DNA from: Macrocybe gigantea
Taxonomy: Eukaryota > Basidiomycota > Agaricomycetes > Agaricales > Callistosporiaceae
DNA: 64,000 bases
Assembly: GCA_011319805.1 (NCBI GenBank)
Contig: SJRY01000327.1
Coordinates: 110,592 to 174,591, forward strand
Direction: 5' to 3'
Position 1 is the first letter of the stretch, and each line of letters begins with the position of its first letter. This document shows positions 52,001-62,077 of the stretch, piece after piece. The translations under genes were made by a program, and so were the position numbers. Under the pieces are notes generated by a model, which was not told the origin of the DNA, did no database searches, and was given only the letters and a program-made list of their open reading frames with translations.

Positions 52001-52210
52001 GTTCAACTTCTGATAGTCCTGTACAGGTCATAGGGATCTGTCCTTCTTTTTCATAAAGAAGAAAGGCGAGGCCATTGGCAATTTCGATGGTCTGATTCGT
52101 CCAGTGTTTAGATTTTCATCCAAAAAGGTGTCCAGCTGTTTCTGTTCATCTAGCATCAGGGGATAGACCTTGCAATCCTGGAGTTTAGCTCCTGGGATTA
52201 GCTCGATCAC
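49062..52210 (-). pseudogene. Family-2 pol: RT, RNase H and integrase
   Basis: [22 protein letters not shown] near 52190, TNWGMFKPLVMFFGLTNSLA, active site HIVIYMDDILIFNKDLNEHR at about 51720, LGMIVSENGIKMDPVKV. RNase H: MEVDASNYAIRGVLSQEQ near 51280 and FEIWTDHKNLEYF. Integrase: LGQIKTHELIMHNFWWPKM, zinc pair CDKCQ, ISVDLIRPLPESQGF (first Asp), ISDRGQQFVS (second Asp) and NGQTE (Glu), 50644-50144. Stops such as TAA and TAG break the reading. Confidence 0.85.
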
Positions 52211-52510
52211 ATGGTCCCAAGGTTGTCATAGTGGTAATTCATCGAACAACTCTTTTCTGAACACTGATTTCTTGAAACAGTGGTACTCTTCTGGTATGAT
52301 TTCCTCAAAGGTTTTAGTCTTTGTTGCTTTTGCCATTGCTTCTGCCAGTTTGGAAGCTGTCATCTGGAAAGCCCTCAGATGAAACTCTTGGTTCATGTCA
52401 ATCATCAAAAGTTTTTCTCCATTTTCAAAATCTACCTCATTAGTCTCGGTAGAGGTATCGTCATCTTCAGGGTTTCCTTTTTGGACAATCTGCTGACACT
52501 CTTTGGGGCA

Positions 52511-52948
52511 TCAATCAAACATGATTTTCTCTGTCTTCCAATCGATCCAAGGGTTGTGATGCTTAACCCATTTGTAACCGATGAAGATCTGGCCCTTTCT
52601 GAATTCAGTAACTAAGAAGACCATTCGCTCAACATAGTCCTGGACCCGGACTCTTAGTTCAACATATTCACATATGTCGCCCACTATGTTATGGGTTCTG
52701 TCTGCATTATGGACTGGGATAGGAATTGGATATCTTTTTGTATTGATTTCCTTTTCCTTAACAAACTTCCGATCTATGCAAGATCTGCTACATCCCGTGT
52801 CAAGCAGAGCCTTCACGCTGTATGTTCGTCCAGTATCCAAAGTCATAATCATCAGGGGTACATCCATCTGGTTTCCATTTCCTCCTCTGACAAATCGTGG
52901 CTTTTGTCTGAGGTCAAATAACATGTGGAGAGCATCGTGATCATTCAT
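52511..52948 (-). pseudogene. Family-2 retropepsin (protease)
   Basis: Contains the catalytic DTG in YSVKALLDTGCSRSCIDRKF, a flap region and FIGYKWVKHHNPWIDWKTEK, the usual order in Ty3/gypsy proteases. Open for 145 codons. Confidence 0.82.
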
Positions 52949-53724
52949 CTGGTTAATCTCACAGAGTCTTTCCAGAGAGATGTCCTTCTGTCATGATTGA
53001 TCCGTCCATGCCTTAAGGATCGAGTACACCTTAGACTCATCCTGCCGATAGATCTGCTGAGCTATCCAGGGTAGGGTATATCCTTTTATGAGACCGAACT
53101 CTCATGCACCTTCTCATTTGAAATATTCTTTAAGGTCGGGAATGTCCCTTATATTCATATTCAACAATACATAATCAGCTGGTGAAGTGGTGCTTCTTCC
53201 CAGCTCTATTGAAAACCCTGTTTCAGCTCTTTGATCTTAGCAGTAGTAGCAGTAGTTTCGTCCTGCATCTCTACATTCCATGCAGCATATTTCGGCTAGG
53301 AGTTCATCGGGCAGTTATGTCTGATATGTCCTTTTTGTCTGCATCGGAAGCAGCATCCTCCACACCTCATTCAGTCGACATCCATAGCATTCAGGTCAGG
53401 CTGTCCTTGAGCATTACTGGTCACTAGTGCCAGAGTTTGCTCCTTAGGTACTGTGGTTCCCTGTGCTGGTTTCTGTGTTTGCTTAGGAGTGAATCACTCC
53501 TTCGCACCGAATTCCTTTTGGGCCTGGTGGTATTGCCAGTCCAGTTCCATCACTTGCTTGTACCACCAGTCGATGTCCTCTTTGTGAACACCTCCTAGTT
53601 CGATAATACATCATCTGAGCACCTGGTCAAGTCCATGTTTAAAGATATTGATGAGAGCAATATCATTGTATTCCATCAAGGGAGCCCAGCTCTGGAATTC
53701 AATGATGTAGTCCTTGACTGGTCA

Positions 53725-54234
53725 TCATTGCTGCGACAGTTCCTTAATCCGGATTATTGCATCATTCCTGGTCTCTGTGGTCATGAAGAATTCACAGGCT
53801 TCTACCTTGAAGTTCTCCCAATCCTTGAACAGTGGGAGGTGTCCAAGGGGGTCCATTCTAACTTCCGGAGTGTTAGCCATTGCTGGCATAATGATGTGGC
53901 CATGTTCCCAATCATCGTAAGTGGAATGATTTCTGAATTCCTGCCTATGTCCATTCAATTCTGTTTTGAACTCAAGCCACTCTTGTAGCTTGGAGTCCAC
54001 CCAGTTCTGTGCACATTCGGCCTTGCCTCCCATAATCCATTGCAACACATAGGTGATCATGTCCCACTTGTTGGTTATTTCCTCTTTATCAAAATGGACT
54101 TCCATACATCGAAGCCAGCTTCCAATTAAACCAGGATCCCCTTTATATGGATCCGGCAGTTCTGATTTCATTCTTTTGGGTTTCTTGCCCAAGTCTAGTT
54201 CTTCTTTGATCACATTGACCAAAGTCCATGTCAC
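53725..54234 (-). pseudogene. Family-2 gag (capsid part)
   Basis: LPDPYKGDPGLIGSWLRCME, AECAQNWVDSKLQEWLEFKT and HLPLFKDWENFKVEACEFF follow the retroviral-type capsid pattern. Downstream (53300-53420) a Cys-rich stretch suggests a CCHC knuckle. Frames are interrupted. Confidence 0.72.
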
Positions 54235-55040
54235 ATTCTGAACCTGTTCAGCCTGCTGAGGGTTATTTCAAAGGGTGCCCCAGGCTAAGGCAAGAGGGTT
54301 TGTGGTAAAGAGGGTAGTGAGGATAATCATGATAAAAGCAAAGAGGGCAGCAATGAGTTCCATGATGTGCAATGTAAAAGGGGTTGGGTGTGTGATGTGA
54401 GTTGTCGAATAGTACTGTGTGGGTGGCGCATGACTGTCGACTCCCACTTCGGTTAAATCCAGGAAAAGGGATGGGTGCCTGTTAAACTGTGGATGGGTTA
54501 GCTCAAATCCTCGTTGCAATAGGAATGCCCCAAATGGCAGTCAAGGAAGGATTCTTCATCAGAAGTTCCAGCAGTCTGGCGACTCCTTTCTCATTTCGGG
54601 TCAACACACATTCCCGACAATGATCTTCAAGGGCATGTTTGAGAAAGTGGTCGAGGGGTGGGGACTATCCGCATGTCTGAGTCCTCCTGTCTCTCTTGCT
54701 GAGGTACATCCCGGGTCAACATACTATCTGGTCAAACGCACGGTGGGACTCTCTGAAGATTATTCCAGCACAGCCTTTTGATGCTCGATTCAGTCAGGGT
54801 CGGATTCAATGTTACCCTTAGACCTATCATACGTCCAAGTACTATGAGCAAGGACCTCTGACAGAGACTGGAATATGGGGTTGGCACAGGGTAGGGAGTG
54901 GTGGTGGAAAGTAGAAATGTTAGTTTCAGTAGAGAAAAGAGATATGGCGACACAGTGGGTTCCTTTGGTCGCATGGCACTCGAGGCCATTGGGCAACAAA
55001 GGAAGGGTGGTGGAGAGAGTAAGAGTAGTGAGGTGCACAA

Positions 55041-55058
55041 GGGCTAGCTTCGAGCTTT
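55041..55058 (-). promoter_or_regulatory. Predicted self-complementary primer-binding site, family 2
   Basis: Element strand next to the 5' LTR: AAAGCTCGAAGCTAGCCC. Its AGCTCGAAGCTAG is complementary to the LTR sequence about 30 bp after TATAAATA (55184-55177). That LTR sequence is CCAGCTTTGAGCT in one LTR (55154 leftward) and CCAGCTTCAAGCT in the other (48769 leftward). Both derive from CCAGCTTCGAGCT by CpG decay, giving 12 of 13 pairs. Confidence 0.6.
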
Positions 55059-55416
55059 TGCTACGCAAAACTGATTCTGTATGCAGGTCACTCTAACTAA
55101 CTTAAAAGAAGAGGCGGGGAGAAGAATGCTAATAATTAGCCAGCTCAAAGCTGGATTCCACTACATACAATTTAGCTATTTATATGTTATGATTTCTGAG
55201 CACAGACCACAACTACACCTCTCTTGTGTTATCCTGCAGGTGCTACATAATAACCCTTTGCCCTGATCAATGCTGATGCATCGTTGTCGTGAGGTTTCCT
55301 CGAGTCATCGCATTATGTCTTATTTGTCATGTCGTGCTTTTCATCACATGTTCATCATGTGGTTTTTGAGTCATGTGCCCATTGTCAAGATAATGATAAG
55401 TCCTGAAATCGTAACA
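55059..55416 (-). repeat. 5' LTR, family-2 gypsy
   Basis: 358 bp; TATAAATA on the element strand (55184-55177) marks the promoter. Confidence 0.88.
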
Positions 55417-55421
55417 CCTAG

Positions 55422-55803
55422 CTTCTTTAGGGCCCCTACCATTCCTGCTTTTATTTTACTGCCAGCCCTGTCTCATGAAGGATTGTACCATACATCCAGC
55501 CCATAACATATCTTTGGCAAGAGGACTGAGATATATAGATGATGCAGTGAGCCATCAGAATATAAGTGCATATATTGTTGCCTTAGCCATTACTTTCTGG
55601 ATCTGTATCTTCCAGGACAATGCCTTATCAATGTGTATCCTGAGGTATCTGAAACACATCACCTTCTTAATGTTTTTGCCTGCTATTCAAATAACCACCT
55701 GATGACATTTTGAGCCGACAGGGTACCCGGTATCATGTGAGCTGCCTGAAGTAGGAGTCTATAGAGGTTAGTCACCACAGTACATCACCTGCTTAAGTTG
55801 GTG
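55422..55803 (-). pseudogene. LINE RT fragment, upstream part of the LINE at 46958-48673
   Basis: The minus strand reads YPVGSKCHQVVI, FRYLRIHIDKALSWKIQIQK, VMAKATIYALI, LSPLAKDMLWAGCMVQSFMR, a LINE RT C-terminal segment. It continues into GLRTLPQDMVDAHA across the family-2 insertion. The 5' limit of this LINE is near 55.8 kb and unclear. Confidence 0.68.
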
Positions 55804-56169
55804 GAAGTAGATCTAGACCTGTTCAGTAAGGGTAAACCTTGCTGTGATATTGGATGCCAGTCTGGCAGGCATGTGGCAAGACAGAGACCTTAGACAGATG
55901 GGGATCCATGCATATGATGCATCTGCGAACCATCTGCTGGAGGATGGGAAGGCAGGACTGGGGGTCCCACCCCTGACACTGCTGGGCCATAGCAAGGCTG
56001 GACAGTCTCCAGTCCTTGGCTCGAGAGACCTAACTCCTCTGTTAGTGGTCCTTGGGATAATACACCTAGGTAACTGCTTAAGTGGAATCCAAAGTGTGAA
56101 ACTTCCAGGTAATGGGCTGCCTCCATAGTACAATGGAGGGTCGGGCCTGAAGCTGGGGTAAGCCGCCTC
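55804..56169. other. Repeat-derived sequence, not assigned
   Basis: No supported coding frame. It borders the LINE 3' end that starts near 56170 and may be part of the same element or older debris. Confidence 0.35.
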
Positions 56170-56818
56170 TCCCGCAAGGGGAGGGCTAAACTTCGGATCA
56201 ATGTGTATCGAGTGCAGTTCAACTTTGTCGAGAGTGATGAATGCTCCTGTGAACAGAGGCCTGAAGACCCCGTCCATGTCATGACCCTATGCCATAATTG
56301 GACCAGGCCAGCCGAATGCCAGTATGATGCCTTTGTGCATTCCTGGTTTGTTAAGTACCTCACATCAAATAAGGCGGCAGGTGCTTTTATCCCAGATCCA
56401 GGGGGTGGGTAACTGCTCCTTCACAGTGGGGGATACTTGGGTTATAGCTCCTTCTGGGGCCTTGGCGTGGAAGTAACCGCAGCCAGCCTTTGGGCTGGGG
56501 GACCTAGAGCATCAATTCACTAGGGTGCTTGATGAAAGCGAACACCAAGCTTCATTGTGACTCGCAGACTCTGCGACACTTGTTTGTTATAGGCCCTTTT
56601 GGACCCTTTATATGGAATCAACCACATCTGGCTCCTAGGAGCTGGGGGATGCAAGCCTAGTAGGCAAGTCAGCACGAGCACGTGCCTAACTAGCATGCGC
56701 ACAGACAGGAGACAACAGGGTGAGTGCGCCCTCTATGTATATCCCCTCAGTCTGGTTGTACTCAGACTAGTTGTATTTATCATAGGTACCTCTGTGTATT
56801 TACAAGTGGACTGCCACC
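56170..56818 (+). mobile_element. LINE 3' end (plus strand): ORF2 C-terminus and 3' UTR
   Basis: Encodes VYRVQFNFVESDECSCEQRP, HVMTLCHNWTRPAECQYDAF and SNKAAGAFIPDPGGG followed by a stop, then a 3' UTR that matches the reverse complement of 61140-61380. It ends at GGACTGCCACC, just short of the usual poly(A) position, and meets the next copy tail to tail. Confidence 0.75.
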
Positions 56819-57640
56819 AAGCTTGGTGTTCGCTTTCATCAAGCACCCTAGTGAATTGATGCTCTAGGTCCCCCAGCCCAAAGGCTGGCTGTGGTTACTT
56901 CCACGCCAAGGCCCCAAAAGGAGCTATAACCCAAGTATCCCCCACTGTGAAGAGGCAGTTACCAACCCCCAGATCCAGGATAAAAGCACCCACAGCCTTA
57001 TTCGACGTGAGGTACTTAACAAACTAGGAATGCACAAAGGCATCATACTGGCATTCGGCTGGCCTGGTCCAATTATAGCACAGGGCCATGACATGGACAA
57101 GGTCTTCAGGCCCCCATCCACAGAAGCATTCATTGCTCTCGACAAAGTTGAACCATGCTTGATACGCATTGATTGGCACATGTCCGCAGGCAATGCAACA
57201 GCAATGAGTGAATAGCTCATTGCCTGTCACCAACTTCATGAAGCCTGTTCTTTTATAAAGCAGGTGCTCGTAGGCCTCTGGTTTCCCCACGTCGTAAAAA
57301 CGGAATATAGAGGTGCCAACATATTTCTTGATTCCAGACTCATAGAACCAAGAAGCATGCATTTCATCATCTGTCTCCTTCTGGAGTGCGTCAGTGGTAT
57401 AGAAGGGACGAAGTCCCTGAGAGATGTCAAGGCCACGTGCTGACTTGTGTGCTTCAACTTGAATAGCCAACTTCCAAGAGGAAGGGACATGCCAGAATGC
57501 AATCTGGTGCAGCTCGGATTGAGCAAACCAAGCATACAATGAAGTGCATAGTGCAATAGAATGTGACTGCACAGAGTGAGGGTCGCAATTGACAATGCGA
57601 TTGATTGGATTCACGGCCACACCTCTTTCTGCAATGCCTA
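56819..57640 (-). mobile_element. LINE ORF2 C-terminus and 3' UTR (minus strand)
   Basis: Coding part 57620-57024: IAFWHVPSSWKLAIQVEAHK, SIFRFYDVGKPEAYEHLLYK, RTGFMKLVTGNELFTHC, INAYQAWFNFVESNECFCGW with a Cys/His end motif. An in-frame stop follows at 57021. It is an inverted repeat with 56204-56554. It begins abruptly next to the 5' end of another LINE copy near 57640. Confidence 0.75.
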
Positions 57641-58540
57641 CTTGTAAACATCTGTAAACAACACTCGCACATCACATCCACCGTTCTACAGCACCAACAG
57701 TTGGGCCAATCTTTGATCAAATTGCATACCCGGATTCTTTTATCCTTGAGCACCCCTCTGTTTTTGAAATCGCGAAAATCAGCTGAAAATCGCCCGATTT
57801 ATTAGAGTTTTTCCATGAGCGATGACCTGCTCAACATTATTGGCAGCGGAGGACCACCACCACTCAATCTGCACCCTGGACGGCCTACTGCTAGTCCATC
57901 CCACTCTCCCGCTCCACCTCCACCAGCCCGGGGGGTGAAAGCCTCCTTTTTCAAGGTGGCGACGGTCTCATAGACACCAATGACACCAACCCCTCTAATG
58001 CAGGTGGGCCTACCAGACCTTCTGCTCTCCCCTCTCCATCGATTCTGTCCACCGAGGCAGCATACAACAATAATGCTATTGGCATTGCAATCTTCCCCAA
58101 AGGTGACCAGTTCCTTCATGGTGAAGCTAAGGCCACAGCTGAGTCTCTCGCCACTCTCAAGGCCTGGATCTTGAAGGTCAGCTCATCGTCCGTCTCCATC
58201 CCGTCGGGATATCAATATGCTATTGCTGAGGGCATTGCAACTCTGGTCAGCAGTGCCAGCAACATCAACATGTTTTCCATCTCTATGTTCGACGGACCTC
58301 AGCACCCTCTTAGAAGGCATTTGCAAGAAATTGTCAATGCTCACCTCCCCTCTCGTAGAAAGGCGACTCGGTTCGCTGACCCTCACACCTCCCCTTCTGG
58401 TACGGTATGCCTGGAAGACTCTCATTTGAACATGGGTGCACGCCCTCCGAGACTGCCTCGGAATCCAAACTGCCCCCCTCCGCTGCAACCGTGATCTCAC
58501 TCCCGAACCCCAAGTCATGGACCGCCCCCTCCTCACCAGC
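57641..58540 (+). mobile_element. LINE copy A: 5' UTR and truncated ORF1
   Basis: The conserved 5' UTR (CTTGTAAACATCTGTAAACA to the ATG at 57815) is followed by ORF1 start MSDDLLNIIGSGGPPPLNLH, then VSIPSGYQYAIAEGIATLVS and SASNINMFSISMFDG. The frame is broken near 57970. The copy ends inside ORF1 at the Pro-rich linker (about 58540) and passes directly into the 5' UTR of copy B. Confidence 0.75.
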
Positions 58541-58732
58541 ACCTCTTTCCGCAACGCCCATTTGTAAACAAGTGTAAACAACCCTCCTCATCGTCATCTT
58601 TGGTCTATACCAGCATCAACTGGGCTGATCATGTATCAAGTTGCAAACCCGAGTTCCTAACACTCTTGAGCCCTTCTGTTTCCTATATCGTGAAAATCGG
58701 CTGAAAATCAACCGGTCTACTAGAGGTTTTTG

Positions 58733-60586
58733 ATGAGCGATGATCCGCTCAACATTGTCGGGGGCGGCAGTCATGCACTGCTCAACCCACACCCAGGACG
58801 GCCCACTGCTGGCCCATCCTGCTCCCCTGCTCCTCCTCCCCCCACAGGGAGTGTGAGCCTTCTCTTCCAAGGTGGCTGACGGTCTCATGGATACCGACAA
58901 CACCAACCCCTTGAACGCAGGAGGGCCTACCGTACCCTCTGCCCCCCCTCTCTGTCGATTCTGTCTACTGAGGCAGCATACAATGACAACACCATCGGCA
59001 TCACGATCTTCCCTGAAGGGGATCAGTTCCTTCACGGTGAAGCCAAGGCCGCAGCCGAATCTCTCGCCGCCCTCAAGGCTTGGATCTTGAAGGTTGGCTC
59101 CTCCTCCGTCTCTATTCCGGTGGGATACCAGTATGCTATCGCCGAGGGCATTGCAACTTTGGTCAGCAGTGCAGGCGACATTAATATGTTCTCCGTCTCT
59201 ACGCTTGACGGATCCCAGCACCCCTTAGGCAGGCCTTTGCAAGAAATTGTCAACACCCACCTTCCCTCCCGTGGAAAGTCGACTTGGTTCGCCGACCCTC
59301 ATACCTCTCCTTCTGGCACTGTATGTCCTGAAGACTCCTGCTCGAACATGGGTGCTCACCCCCCGAGACCGCCTCGGAACCCGAACCGCCCCCCTCTGCC
59401 ACAGCCACGGTCCCGCTCCTGAACTCCGGGTCGTGGTCTGCCCCCTCCTGTCAATAGGGCTACCCGCCCTGCTGCTGGCAAGTGCTCATATGTGCAAGCC
59501 TTGGCCCAACCAGCCAATACTCCTGCCGAAGCCATCGTAGCTTTGGCAAAGACATTTCCACACCTCCCCACAGAAAAGATCGTCTCCCTACAAAAGGAAG
59601 CGACCAGGAAGCCTTCCGGACCACCTAAGAAGAAGGCAAAGTCCACTTCCCATGGCCCATCCCGACGCAATGTCAGGGTATCCTTTACTTTCCTGGCGGA
59701 CAATGTGTCTGTTGCCGCTGGAACTCTTCTCTCTGCCTTCAATCGAGGGCTGACTACTGGCAAATCCTGGATTCAATGTGAATCCATCCAGGACTACTCC
59801 GCCTCCTTGTTTTCATGTTTGATGATGAAGGTGGCATCACCCAAGGACCTTGGCATTCTGCATGAGGCTGCCCTCCGGTGTGCTCCAGCTGGTTCTACTG
59901 TCGAGCTCGCTATTCCTATGAGCGTTTCCTATGTGAAACTGCTCAACGTACCATACTTCAATGCCGATGGAAGTGTCATCACTGCCCGGCAAGCATATGA
60001 GATTCTCCGAGACTCTTCATTCTCGGACCTCATCACCCTCGTTGGAGTTCCTTGTGTCATGCGCAACTCCAAGAATTCGGATACTGCGACCGTTTGGTTC
60101 AATATCGAAGATACGTCCACTGGCCAGAACGTCAAAGCTCTGGACAACTGCACTGTTATGGTCTGGAACTGGCGATGCTGCTTCCGCGCCGCTCTCTCAT
60201 CGCCGGGAGTCCCTCTCTGCGAATGATGTTGGCGTTGGGGACACTCTGCTCTAAAGTGTAACCAACAATCCCTCTGCTGCCCGATCTGTGGGGAATCCCA
60301 CAGAAAGGAGCATCACCACACACTCACGTCCTGCTGCAAGGCAAGACCCAAGGCCAACCCTCCTCGTGAGGCAACCCCAGCAGGTCAACCCTGCCTGCAT
60401 GCTCCCAAGTGTCTTAGCTGCAGCAAAGACCACTCCACTGATGACTGGAAGTGTGCCTTCTGGAAGAATCACTTCGATCCCGAGTGGATCAAACAATACT
60501 ATCAGCTGGTATGTGATCGAACACGATCAGGTCCCAAACATTCTAATGCCTCCCTGCAGTATAATGCAGAGGCCAATGCATCATGA
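58733..60586 (+). pseudogene. LINE ORF1 (gag-like, CCHC), copy B
   Basis: Start MSDDPLNIVGGGSHALLNPH. Recognisable parts: VSIPVGYQYAIAEGIATLVS; a Pro/Arg-rich linker; YVQALAQPANTPAEAIVALA; EKIVSLQKEATRKPSGPPKK (nuclear-signal-like KKKAK); VSYVKLLNVPYFNADGSVIT; VPCVMRNSKNSDTATVWFNI; and a C-terminal Cys/His cluster (CWRWGHSALKC, CPICGESH, CLSCSKDHSTDDWKCAFW). It binds element RNA in related LINEs. Several frameshifts and a TGA within the first Cys motif make it non-functional. Confidence 0.75.
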
Positions 60587-60824
60587 GTGACACCTCCAGT
60601 GGATCAGCCCCAGCTGTTGTCCCTGGGTCGGGCGGACGCTCTTTGATTTCTTCGTTCTGTATTTTCTCTCAAAATGTAAATAGGAAATATGTACATATGG
60701 ACGTTCTCCTCTCCACTCTTGGAGAGGACTATGATATTTTGTTTTTCCAAGAACCTGCTTAGAACCTGGTAAGACATGCCCCATCAGCGCATAGCACTGA
60801 CGGTGAGCCAGTAATCGGAGGTCC
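60583..60824 (+). pseudogene. LINE ORF2 start (endonuclease), copy B
   Basis: MSDTSSGSAPAVVPGSGGRS, then FSQNVNRKYVYMDVLLSTLG and EDYDILFFQEP: the first strands of an exonuclease-endonuclease-phosphatase domain with the conserved QN and QEP. The start codon shares ATGA with the ORF1 stop. A TAG follows QEPA, and the LTR then truncates it. Confidence 0.7.
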
Positions 60825-61123
60825 TGTTACAGATGTCGCCCAAAGGACCATTCATTTTCTTATCTTATCTTTCCCACATCCCTTATCTCCCCCGTCATGC
60901 TGCACAGCACACAGCCATCGAGTCATCCCACTTCCCTAGTCATCCTGAGTCATCTCCTCCCAGTCTTACTCATCCGCAGTCCACAGCATTGCGCAGCCCA
61001 TGGTCCATGCTCGAGTACTGTAATGTATATAAGGACTCCCAGATGTACCAGTAGCACTAGGCTTAATATTCCTTTTGCCATCATCTCAAGACCACTCTCG
61101 CACTTAGTCTGCCCGAGTCCTTC
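60825..61123 (+). mobile_element. Truncated family-1 LTR
   Basis: Plus-orientation LTR starting TGTTACAGATGTCGCCC and running to GCCCGAGTCCTTC. The last ~20 bp, including the CTAACA end, are replaced by the T17 of the following LINE, so the LINE inserted into or recombined with the LTR. Confidence 0.8.
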
Positions 61124-61905
61124 TTTTTTTTTTTTTTTTTAATTCAACAATTTATATAGTGGTGCATGGTGGCAGTCCGCTTGTAAATACACCAAGGTAT
61201 CTACGATAAATATGACTAGTCCGAGAAAAAACAGACTGAAGGGAGCTACATAGAGGGCTACACTGCCCTGTTCTCTCGTGCCCGCGCTCGAACCATATGG
61301 CTCGAGCTCGCGTGTACTCACTCGCTTGAGCACCGTCCCCCAGCCCCAGAGGGCCGGTTGTGGTCAATTCCACGTAAAAGGTCCAAGAGGACCTATAACG
61401 ATACTGTTGCGGAGTTTGCAGTTCGCATAACGCTTGGTCAGTGCTTCGGTCACTGACCCGACTGTTTCCAGATTGTCCGGGTTATCCCGGACGATCTCCG
61501 CTACAGAACGGCAGTCACCCGCCGCCTGGATCCGGAATGAAAGCACCTGCAGCCTTATTAGATGTCAAGTACTTAATGAACCAGTGATGCACAAAGGCGT
61601 CGAACTGGCGTTCAGTTGGCCTGTGCCAGTTATGGCACTGAGTCATGACGTGGACGGAGTCTTCAACCCCTCGTCCGCAAGAACATAAATCGCTATCGAC
61701 AAAATTAAACCGTGCCCGATACGCATTGATCGGAGCATGGCCGCATGTGAGACGTGAACAGCGAGCATAAAGCTCGTTGTCTGTCACTAACTTCATGAAG
61801 CCCATTCTCTTCCGAAAGGGGCGTTCATAGGAATTTGGCTTTCCTGCTTCGTGAAAACGAAATGTGGAAGCACCAATGTCACCGCTTCTCTTTCCACAAC
61901 CCCAC
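61124..61905 (-). mobile_element. LINE 3' part (minus strand): poly(A), 3' UTR, ORF2 C-terminus
   Basis: T17 at 61124-61140 is the tail. The coding part (about 61905-61515) reads STFRFHEAGKPNSYERPFRK, MGFMKLVTDNELYARCSRLT, CGHAPINAYRARFNFVDSDL, CSCGRGVEDSVHVMTQCHNW and ends PDPGGG. It is truncated just where copy C's 5' UTR begins on the opposite strand. Confidence 0.78.
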
Positions 61906-62077
61906 TTGTAAACAACTGTAAACAACTCTCACAAATCGCACTCCTCATTCTACGGCGACAACACTTGGGACGATCTTTGATCAGGTTGCAGATCCGGATA
62001 CCTACATCCTTGAGCACTCCCCGTTCTTAAAATCGCGAAAATCAGCTGAAAATCCACCGATTTATTAGAGTTTTTCA

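Larger units (their letters stand above)
48674..55416 (-). mobile_element. Ty3/gypsy retrotransposon, family 2 (full length)
   Basis: 6743 bp. LTRs of 358 bp at 48674-49031 and 55059-55416, bounded TGCTAC and GTAACA on the + strand, with a target duplication CCTAG (48669-48673 and 55417-55421). Minus-strand order: gag, protease, RT, RNase H, integrase, polypurine tract AAAGGGGGGTAA, 3' LTR. Many stops are present, so it is inactive. It is inserted into the RT of the LINE that ends at 46958. Confidence 0.92.
58541..60824 (+). mobile_element. LINE copy B: 5' UTR, ORF1 and start of ORF2
   Basis: The 5' UTR matches copies A and C. ORF1 runs from 58733 to 60586 and ORF2 starts at 60583. The copy is cut by a family-1 LTR at 60825, so the rest of ORF2 is missing. 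Confidence 0.78.
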
